Shown here piece after piece: positions 55,171-64,000 of a DNA stretch of 64,000 nucleotides. Within the stretch, counting starts at the first letter, position 1. Every line of letters begins with the position of its first letter. The DNA is from Bisporella sp. PMI_857 (lineage: Eukaryota; Ascomycota; Leotiomycetes; Helotiales; Helotiaceae). A model generated the notes under the pieces. It had not been told where the DNA came from, did no database searches, and saw only the letters and a list, made by a program, of their open reading frames with translations. The translations under genes were made by a program, and so were the position numbers. Location of the stretch: positions 363,051-427,050 of the forward strand of contig JAJSPD010000040.1 of assembly GCA_021307315.1 (NCBI GenBank). Reading direction: 5' to 3'.

Positions 55171-57794
55171 TCTCCATTCTCGGAAAGCATCAACGATCGC
55201 GAGTAGTTCTTTGTCGTGTATTTCGTAATTGAGTTCTGCTGATGTGAATTTCCGTGAATGAAATGCCGTTGGTTGCTATTTCCCTTCTGCGTTGGGTTGG
55301 CTGAGCACAGCGCCCAAAGCGTAATCTGATGCATCGGTTTCCACTGTAATTTCTTTTTTGGATCGAAGGCAATAAGTACAGGTGCGGTGGTGAAGGCCTG
55401 CTTCAATGCGTCAAATGCATCCTGTGCTTCCTGACTCCACTCAAAGGCAACGTCCTTTTTTGTGAGTCGGGTAAGCGGAGTAGCTAATTCCGAGTATCCC
55501 TTGATAAATCTTCGATAGAAATTGGCGAATCCCACAAATGATTGTACGTCCTTGACGCATGTTGGGGTATTCCATTCCAAAATGGGTGCAATCTTTGCTG
55601 GGTCCATCTTGATTCCTTCTGTGGAGATCACATATCCCAAGAATGTGACTTCCTGGACTCCAAACCTACACTTTGATAGTTTGACTCTTAGGTTGGTGTC
55701 CTGCAGTACTTGCATGACTGCCTTGACATCTTTCTCGTGATCTTCTGGCCTTGCCGAGTAGATCAAGATGTCGTCCAAGTAACATATACACGTGATGTCC
55801 AAAAAGGGCATAAGAATGTTGTTGATCAGTCTTTGGAAGGTGGCTGGGGCGTTGGTGAGTCCCATCGGCATGGCTGTAAACTCATAATGCCCATACCGGG
55901 TTCTGAAGGCTGTCTTCCATTCTTCTCCTGCCTTGATCCTTACGCTGTAGTAGGCGTCTCTTAGATCAAGCTGCGTGAATATCTTGGCTCCTTGCAGGCG
56001 ATCTCTCATCTCGTCTGCTCTAGGTAATGCGTACCTGTCCTTGATTGTCATGTCGTTCAACTTTCTGTAGTCGACACACAATCTTTTCGTCCCGTCTGGC
56101 TTGGGTACGAATAACACCGAAGCTCCTGCTGGCGATGTTGACTCTCTGATGATCCCTTTCTTTAGACCATCGTCTATAAACTTCCTGAGCGTCCTCAAGT
56201 CGTCTTCGGATAATGAGTATATGGGTCCACTTGGAGGCGCTGCTCCGTCGACGAGTGGTATCTCATGATCCCATGGCTTATGTTCCGGCAAGGCCTCGGG
56301 TCCTTGTTCTTCCGAAAATAACCCCTTGAACTCTTCATATTCTGAGGGCAATTCCCTAATATGTGATCCCATGTCTTGGTGATCTGGCTCTCTTGAAGAA
56401 GTGGCGCAAACTTCCTTCTGGCTCTGGTCGAGTTCTTTTGTTTGTGTTCCTTTGTCTTTGCCCTTGATCCACATTGTCGTTAGTGGTTGTGGCCTGACAA
56501 CACACTGGCATCTGTCAAAGACGAGCTGTCTTGTTTGCCAATTGATCGTTGGGTTATGCTCTGTGATCCATGGCATTCCCAAAATGATCTCATGCCGCCC
56601 AATCTGGGTGACGTCTAATTGTAACCATTCCATATGGTCACCTGTGTCCATTCGGAGTCTTGTGGTCTCAATATCCACAAGTCCATCCCTGTATGAGGCG
56701 TCCGTGCCGTCTGCTACAGTGAGGGTGTATGGCGTGTTCTTGACCTGTGTGGATATGCCAAAGTGTTTGATGACGTCTGGGGATATGAAGTTTCCTGTGG
56801 CTCCAGAGTCAATCATGGCTGTTAATTTGTTTTTTCCTAGTCTGACATTGGTGGATAGCTGTCCCGTGCTCCCGAATGTGCATAGTTCTTTTTTGTCTTT
56901 CTCCTCATTGTCCTCGAGGAGTACCATCCGTTTCCGTTTGGGAAAGTGGCTTGCCTGCTTGGCATCAAGATGGTATAAGCAGTGGTCTGTGTAGCATGCG
57001 GTCCAATGGAGGGTTCCGTGCTGTGGGTGTCTGTGGTGTGCTGCATTATTTCTTTCGGATTCGTCAACTGTTCCGGCTGCAAGCATGGCTTCCCATCTGG
57101 CACGATCCTTGGCTCTCCCTTCTTGCCTATGCGCTTCCAACTTGGCTCTTTCTTTGAGAATTTCCTGGTTGATGATCTCAATTCGCCGCTCCGGCGTCAG
57201 CTCTTCTGGTTCTGCTACCGTATATCCTCTGGAAGGTGCTTTTGAATCGTTCATATCTACCCTGGACAAGGCTTTGTGGAGTTCTTCTTCCTCTTCTTCC
57301 GAGATGTGGAGGAGCTTGTTGAGTTCTTGTCCAATGTCCCATTCTTCGTCGGATTCCGATTCAATGGCTGCGCCGTCTACCTGGGATAGGAATTCTCCCA
57401 TGGTCTTGCAGCTTTCTTCCCATTCGCTGTCCTCATCATAGTGGCAGCCTGGGCATTTGTCCTTCCATGATGCACTGCATGCCATTCCACACTTGTTGCA
57501 ATGCGTCTCAAGCTGTGTATGGACTTTCTGTTGTTCCAGTTCTTCTTCTGTTGGCTTGGCTTCCAGGACTGCGATTTCCTTTCTTCCTGAGGTCTTGCCG
57601 TTGTATCCTCCCCTACCCGTGCTGTTGAGTTGTTTCTTGCCCTTCCAAGATTGCTGCGTCTTGCGATGAGAACTGGCCATGTGGCCCGGAAGGCCACATT
57701 CGAAACACAAGTTCTTGTCTCTACGCCGTTGCATTTCCTCCTTGGATAGGCTAGACTTTTGTTTGGGCTTCCCTTGGAACGCGTCCAGTTCCAT
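55086..57794 (-). CDS. gag C-terminus (zinc knuckle), protease, reverse transcriptase, start of RNase H
   Basis: This 902-codon frame starts MELDAFQGKPKQKSS. A zinc-knuckle region CFECGLPGHMASSH has His where the last Cys of CX2CX4HX4C is expected. A second Cys motif (CNKCGMAC...CPGC) follows. The protease motif is MIDSGATGNF. The RT has RLCVDYRKLN, FTQLDLRDAYYSVRI, YGHYEFTAMPMGLTNAPATF and the active site YLDDILIY. After VLIAFDPKKK the frame runs off into non-family residues and stops, marking a frame shift. The correct frame further downstream also carries a TAG at 55278-55276. Overlap with gag is in another frame. Confidence 0.92.
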   Translation of the reverse strand: MELDAFQGKPKQKSSLSKEEMQRRRDKNLCFECGLPGHMASSHRKTQQSWKGKKQLNSTGRGGYNGKTSGRKEIAVLEAKPTEEELEQQKVHTQLETHCNKCGMACSASWKDKCPGCHYDEDSEWEESCKTMGEFLSQVDGAAIESESDEEWDIGQELNKLLHISEEEEEELHKALSRVDMNDSKAPSRGYTVAEPEELTPERRIEIINQEILKERAKLEAHRQEGRAKDRARWEAMLAAGTVDESERNNAAHHRHPQHGTLHWTACYTDHCLYHLDAKQASHFPKRKRMVLLEDNEEKDKKELCTFGSTGQLSTNVRLGKNKLTAMIDSGATGNFISPDVIKHFGISTQVKNTPYTLTVADGTDASYRDGLVDIETTRLRMDTGDHMEWLQLDVTQIGRHEIILGMPWITEHNPTINWQTRQLVFDRCQCVVRPQPLTTMWIKGKDKGTQTKELDQSQKEVCATSSREPDHQDMGSHIRELPSEYEEFKGLFSEEQGPEALPEHKPWDHEIPLVDGAAPPSGPIYSLSEDDLRTLRKFIDDGLKKGIIRESTSPAGASVLFVPKPDGTKRLCVDYRKLNDMTIKDRYALPRADEMRDRLQGAKIFTQLDLRDAYYSVRIKAGEEWKTAFRTRYGHYEFTAMPMGLTNAPATFQRLINNILMPFLDITCICYLDDILIYSARPEDHEKDVKAVMQVLQDTNLRVKLSKCRFGVQEVTFLGYVISTEGIKMDPAKIAPILEWNTPTCVKDVQSFVGFANFYRRFIKGYSELATPLTRLTKKDVAFEWSQEAQDAFDALKQAFTTAPVLIAFDPKKKLQWKPMHQITLWALCSANPTQKGNSNQRHFIHGNSHQQNSITKYTTKNYSRSLMLSENGECTWKDPNTRYKCLQTTRISLLSPPLKN

Positions 57795-58525
57795 AGGTGA
57801 ATGGTAACGGGGTTTCTGGGGTGTTGTTTCTTACTGAACCCTAAAGAGTATTGCCCTCTTCTTTCCATGCGTCTTTCATACAGTCTGGTGTCAATTTCAA
57901 TTGCCTTATCTTTCATTTCGGTGAGGGTTTGTGGTCTTCCTCCCCTGACAATATCATCCTTGACTTCTTCCTTAAGTCCTTTGTAGTAGAGCGCTCTGAG
58001 GGGTTTATCTTCCCAATCCACCTTGCCTGCTAGCAGCTCAAACCTTCCTGTATACTCCGTGACACTGGTGAGTTGCTTGCATGATTGAATGTCTCTTTCC
58101 GCACGTATTTCTTCATCAGTGTTTCCAAACATGCGTGTGAGCTGACTGACATATTCATCATGACTGTCGAAAATAGCATTAGTCTCATCTTCTCTCTTGT
58201 CATGTGAGTAGGCTAGGTAGTCTTTGAGGTGAGTGGAGATCCAGTCATAGGCTGTTCCGGTTAGATAGGACACAGCCCATAGAACGATTTGTTCCTGGGA
58301 TCCAAAAGATAAAGGGTTCATGCGAATATAGATTTCGCATTGGGATACATATGCGCGTAGCTCCTTGCGATTGCCATCAAAGGTTTTAGGTTCGTGGACC
58401 TTGGGTACCTTGATTTGCTGAGGTAGGTAGGTAGGTTGCGGAACCGGTGGCGAGGCATGTTCGCCCTTGGAGGTACGTGGGTTGAACTGGTTGTCGACAT
58501 GGTATATGCGATATAGGTACTTCAA
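57377..58525 (-). CDS. gag polyprotein frame
   Basis: This frame holds the capsid-like gag: KVPKVHEPKTFDGN, then LRAYVSQCEIYI, WISTHLKDYL, RMFGNTDEEIRAERDI, LTSVTEYTGRFELLAGKVDW and DDIVRGGRPQTLTEMKDKAI. These are the usual retrotransposon gag (PF03732-type) blocks. The frame opens without a good ATG. The likely ATG (MSTTSS, 58500) is in a neighbouring frame, so a small indel has separated start and body. Past about 57800 the true gag-pol continues in the other frame (57794). Whether that shift is programmed or mutational is not decidable from one copy. Confidence 0.85.
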   Translation of the reverse strand: MKYLYRIYHVDNQFNPRTSKGEHASPPVPQPTYLPQQIKVPKVHEPKTFDGNRKELRAYVSQCEIYIRMNPLSFGSQEQIVLWAVSYLTGTAYDWISTHLKDYLAYSHDKREDETNAIFDSHDEYVSQLTRMFGNTDEEIRAERDIQSCKQLTSVTEYTGRFELLAGKVDWEDKPLRALYYKGLKEEVKDDIVRGGRPQTLTEMKDKAIEIDTRLYERRMERRGQYSLGFSKKQHPRNPVTIHLWNWTRSKGSPNKSLAYPRRKCNGVETRTCVSNVAFRATWPVLIARRSNLGRARNNSTARVGEDTTARPQEERKSQSWKPSQQKKNWNNRKSIHSLRRIATSVEWHAVHHGRTNAQAATMMRTANGKKAARPWENSYPR

Positions 58526-58541
58526 GACTCGGTGCTCAAAG

Positions 58542-58888
58542 TGTTACGGTCCTATTGGCTGATCCAATATAGATAGAAGATCTTGGTCCGGGGTTTGTTG
58601 GTCTGGAGAGAAGTAGGTATATCACATATAAGACTAGATCCCAATAACAAGTATACTATTGAAGAATACTATTTGAGTTGAGCACGAAGCTCCTATCTAC
58701 GGGGAAAGCTATCTACTTATATAGGGCTTCGTGGGGTTGGATCATTGCAGAACATGATCCGTTGGATCATGGATCATGCTGACCATGATCCATCACGTGA
58801 CCTTCCATCCCAGGGGTTCTCTGTGTAAGCCAAGCTTACCGAGCCTCAGGCCCCTAAGGCATAAGTCCTGTTAGCGATGCGCGTAACA
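58542..58888 (-). repeat. 5' LTR (right) of the gypsy element
   Basis: 347 bp, TGTTACG...CGTAACA, transcription leftwards. Just inside it, GTGCTCAA at 58532-58539 is complementary to TTGAGCAC at 58678-58685 of the LTR. No clear tRNA-matching primer-binding site starting with TGG was seen. Confidence 0.93.
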
Positions 58889-59485
58889 AAGACTCGGACT
58901 AGCTGGCAGTGCGTCTAGGTAGGACTCCATTCTCGGAAGAGCTTCAAGGAGCGCAGCATAATTCTTAAGCACAGCATCGAGGAAATCGCTTCGACTGGAA
59001 GAGAGCTGTCACAATCAGTTGAAGACAACACATACTTGAAAGGGCCATTAACCGTGCCGGATAAACTCGAGTCAGAGGCAAAGAAGAGGCAAATACATAC
59101 TGACATGATGAGGCCAAGGGTTCCCCATAACGAACTTGAAGGGATACAGAGGCTGGATGTTAAAGCATCAGCAGCAATGGCAACTGGCTCCAGCAGTCCT
59201 ACAACGTGACCTAGCCGACCCCATATCTGTTCGTCCCGAAATACAATGTGTCGTCGCCTCAGCTCTTCCAGCGTATCTGCCAGTTCCGACTGCGACTCAT
59301 TTGCGTCTAAGCTGGCGAGCTCGGCAGGAGATAGTTGCTGGCGGAATCGATTGCTTACGACGACCCACCGGCTGCTATCCATGCGATGATGAGTTGGCAT
59401 TGCCAAATAGACGCCGAGCAGGCGACCTTCCGGACACCTTGCCAGTAGTAAACCGAACTCAATGGCCTGATGCCAATTGAGAGGG
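58889..59485 (-). pseudogene. N-terminal stump of a second STAND-like gene, cut by the retrotransposon
   Basis: On the minus strand, VPLNWHQAIEFGLLLARCPEG leads into VYLAMPTHHRMDSSRWVVVSNRFRQQLSPAELASLD, EELRRRHIVFRDEQIWGRLGHVVGLLEP and SSLWGTLGLIMS. A probable 50-nt intron (GTATGT...TTCCAG) then opens SDFLDAVLKNYAALLEALPRM up to the LTR boundary. The order of blocks (linker, 'W.RL..V...L.P', 'iWG.l.li...', 'sdfld') resembles the N-terminal region of fungal NACHT/ankyrin proteins. The sequence is cut at 58889, and nothing of the expected downstream part is present left of the element. Upstream 5' exons were not resolved. The gene is dead or rearranged. Confidence 0.6.
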
Positions 59486-60498
59486 ACCTAATCATCATTG
59501 TACAACATGTTTTATTGTCTGAGGTGACAGTTGTGTAGTTGACCGGCCTTTGCCCGCTCCCCAGAGGTTGACAAGGGGGGGATCAAATCCCGCTAGTTGT
59601 ACATGAGAGCTACGGTGCCCATAGCTGCGGCTCTGGTGTTTGGTCCAACTGCATTTCGATGACTAGAGCGAAAGTGCGCATGGGGACATGTCATGGGGTG
59701 TGGAAGCCAAAATCGGGTTCCCCTGTTCCCGTTCCGATGTTCACGTTTTTAAGCCCTAGAAAAAGGTTGTTGCCGCTTTTACTATATGTAGGCTGCCTGG
59801 TTGACCGCTTCCATGCAGATGCCGCTCTAATGTAACCCAGCCCACCAATCGCATCTGCCGCTGTCTAGTTCACCGCCTCGTGCCAAAATGGGGAGGTTCC
59901 GGTTGAAGCTTATGATCTTGGTTGCTCCTCATCCATTCATTATTTGAGGGCCGCCAACAAATGGTATCGTCTCTCGCTCGCTCCTGTAACAACAAGTTTG
60001 CCCTGAGGTGTTGAGGTATCTTCAGACTAGAACTTTGAATGCACCTACTCCTGGTCTTCAAGAGTGAGTACCTTGTTCCTAAGCGCCTGGTGGACCGAGT
60101 AGTCACTCCGTTTGTTGTCCTGTCCTGCCCTTGCCCTGCCCTGCCATGCCCTGTCCTGTGGCACTCTCATCGACTACGGATGATTAGGGGCTGAAGGAAA
60201 CTTGCCCACTATCCCGCAATCTGAAAGTAGCTGGAGATTACAAGGGCATCGCTGTGTAGAGCGGAAGCTTGTCATCTACAAGCATTAGGTTGCTACGCTC
60301 ACCCCATCGGAACTGTATGTCTCGATGATGTCAGGCCAGATAACAATGGAACGCGTTCCAGCAGATGGGGATGCTGGAGCACCTTCAGTAACTTTAAGCA
60401 TTGACAGGCTAAGCTCTAAGTTATCCAATTCTCGCTATACTTCATTAATGTCTTGTACCACCGACACAAAACTCGGCAACTGAGCCAAGACCGAAATT
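59486..60498. other. Intergenic, possible 5' exon area
   Basis: This is the spacer between the STAND stump and the serine hydrolase gene. It contains a short CCTGCCCTG-type repeat near 60120-60160. An exon of the stump may lie here but could not be supported. Confidence 0.4.
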
Positions 60499-62247
60499 AT
60501 GACTCTTGTTCGGATTGCCACAGTGGCGCCAAAGTATGCGGTTGTTTACTATCACCTAGTATTATGAGGTTTACAGAGCTGACCGTTCTATAGCTTCGAG
60601 GGGGTCAAAGAACAGCTAAGTTTGTTGCGGAAAGCATTTGGTACACCGTCTATATCGTGCGGAGTTCTGCACCACGGCGAAGTAGTCTTTAGACATGGCG
60701 AGGGTCTTGCCAACATTGAAGATGGTCTAGAGCCAGACGCCGATACTCTCTACCTTATCGCCTCGTGTTCCAAAGCCTTTGCTTCCACGATGTGTGCCAT
60801 TTTAGAGAGTGAGGATAAGATCAGCTGGAATACACCAGTGTCGAATTACTTACCCGATTTCAAAACACTTCACGACCCAGAGGTGAGCAGGCGGGCAACT
60901 CTGAAGGATCTCTGCTCCCATGCTACCGGACTGGCGCCCGTCGATCATGCCGTCATGGGGTTCCATGATGAATATTATAACCGTGGTTGCAATCAGGTCA
61001 AGATATCTTCGAATCTTCCAGTTGCTTACGACTTTCGCTCCCGCTGGCTCTACAACAACTGCATGTATGGGGTAGTCGGCGAACTCATTGCCAAAGTCTG
61101 TAAGACGACTACTGGAACAGCGTTGAAGAATAAAATATTCCGGCCCCTGGGAATGGACAGGACCTGCACCAGCGCAGCTGAGTACCCGGATTGCAACGTT
61201 GCCCAAGGATATTCGATCCTTGATGACGGAAGAGCCCTGCCCCTGGGCGACCCGAAGCTTGAGGACGGCGATATCCAGGGTGCCGCTGGCTTCGTGCGTA
61301 GTTCGGTTAACGACATGCTTAAATGGGCCAAGGCCATCATGGAGTCTGAAGATCCATACAATTGCGGGGAGGGAAGCTCGTGCCAACTGCCAGGCGTCAG
61401 CTTCGCCAGATGTGCCCATCGCCCAATGACATATGAGAATAGCCTCGGGGAGAACGCGTATGGCTTTGGTTGGTTCCGCCATACCCTACCCTCTCGGTGG
61501 CTCTCCTCTATTGGGCCCAATTTCGCTTTGTTACCAGACCCCCCTGTCGTTGGCCAGAGTAGCGAACCACGTCTGGCTCTGGCGCATTGGGGCGAGTTCC
61601 AGGGCTTCCTTACGTCCTTCTACACCTTCCCTGCAACCAAGAGCGCTATCATCGTCATGGCGAATTCGTCTCCCTCCCGTGGGGATCCATCGGACCTAAT
61701 TGCTCAAGCGCTGTGTCAAGAATTATTCGATATGAAACCACGGGTGTCGCTGGAGGCGTATGCGAAACGAGCAGCCAAGACCGCGCGCCTCATTTGGCCG
61801 TCGCTGGTTGAGGAGTGGGTAACCATGAGGGTCCAGAACACGCCACAACGGCCCCCTGCCGAATATGTTGGACTATACCAACATAAAGGCTTCATGCTGG
61901 ATATCGAAGTCTGCGAACTTGATGAGAAGCGCCGTGGTTATGGCGAGAATCCAGAGCTACTCGAGTTCACGGTCAACGGTTTACAAAGACAAAGGGCCAA
62001 GCTTCGGCACTACCACTACGATGTATGGACTTTTCTCCCCAACTCAAGGGATGATGCCTCACGCAAAGGCATGGAACTTTACATGAAACTCCCTCTCGTT
62101 TTGCTATCTTTCTTGAGAGACGAGAAGGGAGATGTGTCTGCCCTAGAATGGGACCTGCAAGCAGGTGTGTGTGAAGGCCCAGCTCCAGGTCTTGAAACAG
62201 CAGTCCAGCCAATACGTTTCGATCGCGTGCATACGAAAGCTCGGTAA
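60499..62247 (+). CDS. Beta-lactamase-fold serine hydrolase (class C / LACTB-like)
   Basis: Two exons (60499-60533 and 60594-62247) join to 562 aa. The first encodes MTLVRIATVAP and is missed if only the long ORF is taken. Motif SCSK (about residues 69-72, within IASCSKAF) is the SxxK nucleophile and lysine. YNNCMYG is the Tyr motif (YxN), and HWGEFQGF lies where the third KTG/HxG-type element is expected. The middle has the usual GMDRTCTS and GAAGFVRSSVNDMLKW blocks. A C-terminal beta-rich domain (YVGLYQHKGF) resembles that of fungal esterase/beta-lactamase-like proteins. There is no signal peptide. Activities in this family range from beta-lactam or ester hydrolysis to synthetic thioesterase steps; the substrate is unknown. 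Confidence 0.87.
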
Positions 62248-63135
62248 GACTGATTTTGTATGAAGATACTAGAATATCCTCCGTTACTCTTCTGATGTTC
62301 GACATTATTTATCTTTTTGGTGTATTTTTTCCAATGTCGTAGACCAATGTTATTGCAAATCTCAGGTATATGGGAAATATAACTAACTATTCCTGGAGCC
62401 TGGCCTCTAGAGTAAAACACGTGATGATTTAAATACCAAAGTACAGTTGAAAATGGGTATTAGTAGAACTCAGCGGCCATCAACGCAAAGGTTAAACCAA
62501 AGCGTACATTCAAAGATATCGATAATTTGCCTCCTACCATTTCATTTCGGGCCTCCGATTGTGTTGCACAGCTTAACGCAGAATATCCACCACTAATGAG
62601 GGCGATGTGTGCGTTGTCCTCAAAAAGCCAACACATATTTTCCTTGGTCTATCTGCTATCGTATTCTCAAGCCAGGCGAAGAGTACATGTAGAGCGGGGT
62701 CTCTTGGCTTACATGCACTACATGTGGCTGTACAGCATTTCAGCTCATCAGGTTCAAGATATGTCTAGTGGATACAGCAAGTGCCTTGCCTCACGGATGC
62801 AACGTTACGCCCAGTTTCCTGGTCACAATTAAGACTGTGCGATCCTGTGCTTCTCATCTGCATATTCCTGTAGCAAGCCGGGCGTTTGCTGGCTAGCCTC
62901 ACCCCTTCCCGCCTTGTAACCCTTTCACCCTGTGACCTTACAGAAATCGTGTAGCACGTACGTCGACTTTGTGTCTGGCGTCTCTTGAATAAATTGTGTA
63001 TCTATTAGACCTCTGAACGGTTAGAGTAAGCTGCAGTATTTATATAGCCCGCTGCTGTTACTGCCAAATTTTAGTGAGATATCTCACTTGAGAACCCTTC
63101 GCCTTGTTCTTTGTAGTGCATGGGACCAAACAGAT
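62248..63135. other. Intergenic
   Basis: This is the region between the serine hydrolase and the CDC123-like remnant. The 101-codon ORF at 62527-62832 has no recognisable feature. Confidence 0.45.
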
Positions 63136-63149
63136 TATTTACACAAGAT

Positions 63150-64000
63150 GGCTAGTCAATGTCCTGTTCTGATTGAGTACATTCGCTCTCACGCTTACAG
63201 TGCGGCGCTCCCTACAGCGCAAGATCCTTTCCGACATCAAGCTGGAGCTAATTCTCACAATCACCATGAGCTACATCCCTGGGGCAAAGGGATAGTCCCG
63301 GTACAAAGGAGTTTGATGCTTTGTATGCCGAAGCGAACAACTACTATATGTATCATCTCTGGTACACCCCAGCGCTCGCTCCTTACATGGCCACAGAGCT
63401 GTTAAATATCGTCCCAGTTTCCTCTGAGCTCATGTTCCATCTTGTGGAGGTCTTGAAAGTACTTTTGATATCGGGAATCGATGCCGCACTCGGCACACTC
63501 AATGGCAGGGAGGTTCTAGCCAACCTAAAGAGTATTCTGGACAACACTCGCCTCTCCTTGGAAGAAAAAATATTTGTCAGGCTCAGCGCCACCTCTACTA
63601 AGGACAGCTTTGCCGTTAACGTCCCCACGACTAAACCTGACCCACTTGTGCCAGATGCAGAGGTTATCCTGCGACGGCTGCTGACGAGTGGACGCTCCGT
63701 CGGGCGCCTGCTGTCTCTAGCGGAAAAAGTCTGGGGGGCTGATCCTGGAGAAGCTATCATTATCCAGAGATGGTCGCCTGAGATTGAGCTTTCTAGGGAG
63801 ATCCGAGTATTCTGTTGTCAAGGCCGTGTGACCGCAGTGAGCCAGGATGTTTGGTGGGAGAAGATGGGTTGGCGTACACGATTTCTAAGGGCTTTGTCTC
63901 TGCTATTACTACCTTATGGAATAATGTAAAGCCCATATACCATTTGATCAGTGCACAATGGACGTGCTGGTAACGGAAACCGGGTTGGCGGCAACCCTAA
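63150..64000 (+). pseudogene. CDC123/D123-like gene, frame-shifted, runs off right edge
   Basis: The central frame (63321-63929) has EEKIFVRLSATSTKDSF, LLTSGRSVGRLLSLAEKVW, IIIQRWSPEIELSREIRVFC and GRVTAVSQDVWWEKMGW, matching the D123/CDC123 ATP-grasp-like family (eIF2 assembly in its canonical member) in a fungal paralogous group. Upstream, MASQCPVLIEYIRSHAYS and ILTITMSYIPGAKG are in other frames. Downstream of GWRTRF the family resemblance switches frame (GFVSAITTLWNNVKP) and switches again (FDQCTMDVLVTE). Three shifts in 0.8 kb without adequate introns argue for a pseudogene, although sequencing errors cannot be excluded. The end lies beyond the window. Confidence 0.65.

Larger units (their letters stand above)
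52434..58888 (-). mobile_element. Ty3/gypsy chromovirus LTR retrotransposon (6.45 kb)
   Basis: Two LTRs beginning TGTTACG and ending CGTAACA bound gag and pol on the minus strand, in the order gag, protease, RT, RNase H, integrase, chromodomain. This order defines Ty3/gypsy (Metaviridae), and the C-terminal chromodomain places it among chromoviruses. Gag and pol are in different frames, and pol has a further frame shift and a TAG in RNase H, so this copy is not autonomous. Flanking bases (GGTATG left, AAGACT right) do not form a target-site duplication. A purine-rich stretch (AGATGGGGATAG on the minus strand) borders the 3' LTR as a likely polypurine tract. Confidence 0.92.

Noticed and set aside
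56401..56994. 197-codon plus-strand ORF inside the retrotransposon
   Set aside because: It lies fully opposite the protease/RT frame, has a biased Ser/Val composition and shows no domain. It differs from the 52845 ORF, which mostly lies outside pol.
1..64000. CRISPR arrays, operons, bacterial ribosome-binding sites
   Set aside because: The spliced genes show eukaryotic nuclear DNA. No regularly spaced repeats were seen.

Overview
The window is nuclear DNA of a filamentous ascomycete. The evidence is short GT-AG introns of about 40 to 70 nt, a fungal NACHT/ankyrin STAND gene, a chromodomain Ty3/gypsy retrotransposon, an LPMO-type secreted protein, and a DNA transposon whose mutations look like repeat-induced point mutation (RIP). 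A Leotiomycetes-like source is a guess from general protein character, not something the sequence proves. Several multi-exon gene models below were rebuilt by hand. For those, every exon-exon phase was checked to add up to an intact reading frame.

Layout: (1) 1-1259, 3' end of a low-complexity protein gene. (2) 2252-9803, one 11-exon, 2,244-codon NLR-type receptor (HeLo-like N domain, NACHT, long ankyrin array) on the minus strand. (3) 10463-13500, three decayed genes side by side: a C2H2/Zn2Cys6 regulator, a short-chain dehydrogenase and a BAHD-type acyltransferase. They look like the fossil of a small biosynthetic cluster. (4) 16088-22710, a multi-pass membrane protein, a glutamine-synthetase-like enzyme and, convergent with it, a gamma-glutamyltranspeptidase. 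(5) 25233-31720, a CmcJ/AsaB-like oxidoreductase, a truncated membrane-protein fragment, an AA11-like LPMO and two convergent unknown genes. (6) 32343-40806, an alpha/beta hydrolase, a membrane protein and an ion transporter. (7) 41958-45380, an unknown gene divergent from a broken ankyrin/subtilase-associated gene, then a small MITE. (8) 46671-49160, an HMT1-type ABC half-transporter.

(9) 51186-58888 is transposon territory. A Mutator-like transposase is riddled with TAG/TAA stops and has no Trp codon left. It is cut off by a 6.45 kb Ty3/gypsy chromovirus on the minus strand, which carries an extra intact cysteine-cluster ORF on the plus strand (antisense) between pol and its 3' LTR. The retroelement has no matching target-site duplication. 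On its other side lies the N-terminal stump of a second STAND-like gene, so the element probably marks a rearrangement breakpoint. (10) 60499-62247, a beta-lactamase-fold serine hydrolase, then a frameshifted CDC123-like fragment running off the right edge.

No tRNA, rRNA or CRISPR was recognised. The most unusual signals are the antisense retrotransposon ORF, the breakpoint at that element, the exhaustive Trp-to-stop decay of the MULE, and the fossil cluster at 10.4-13.5 kb.
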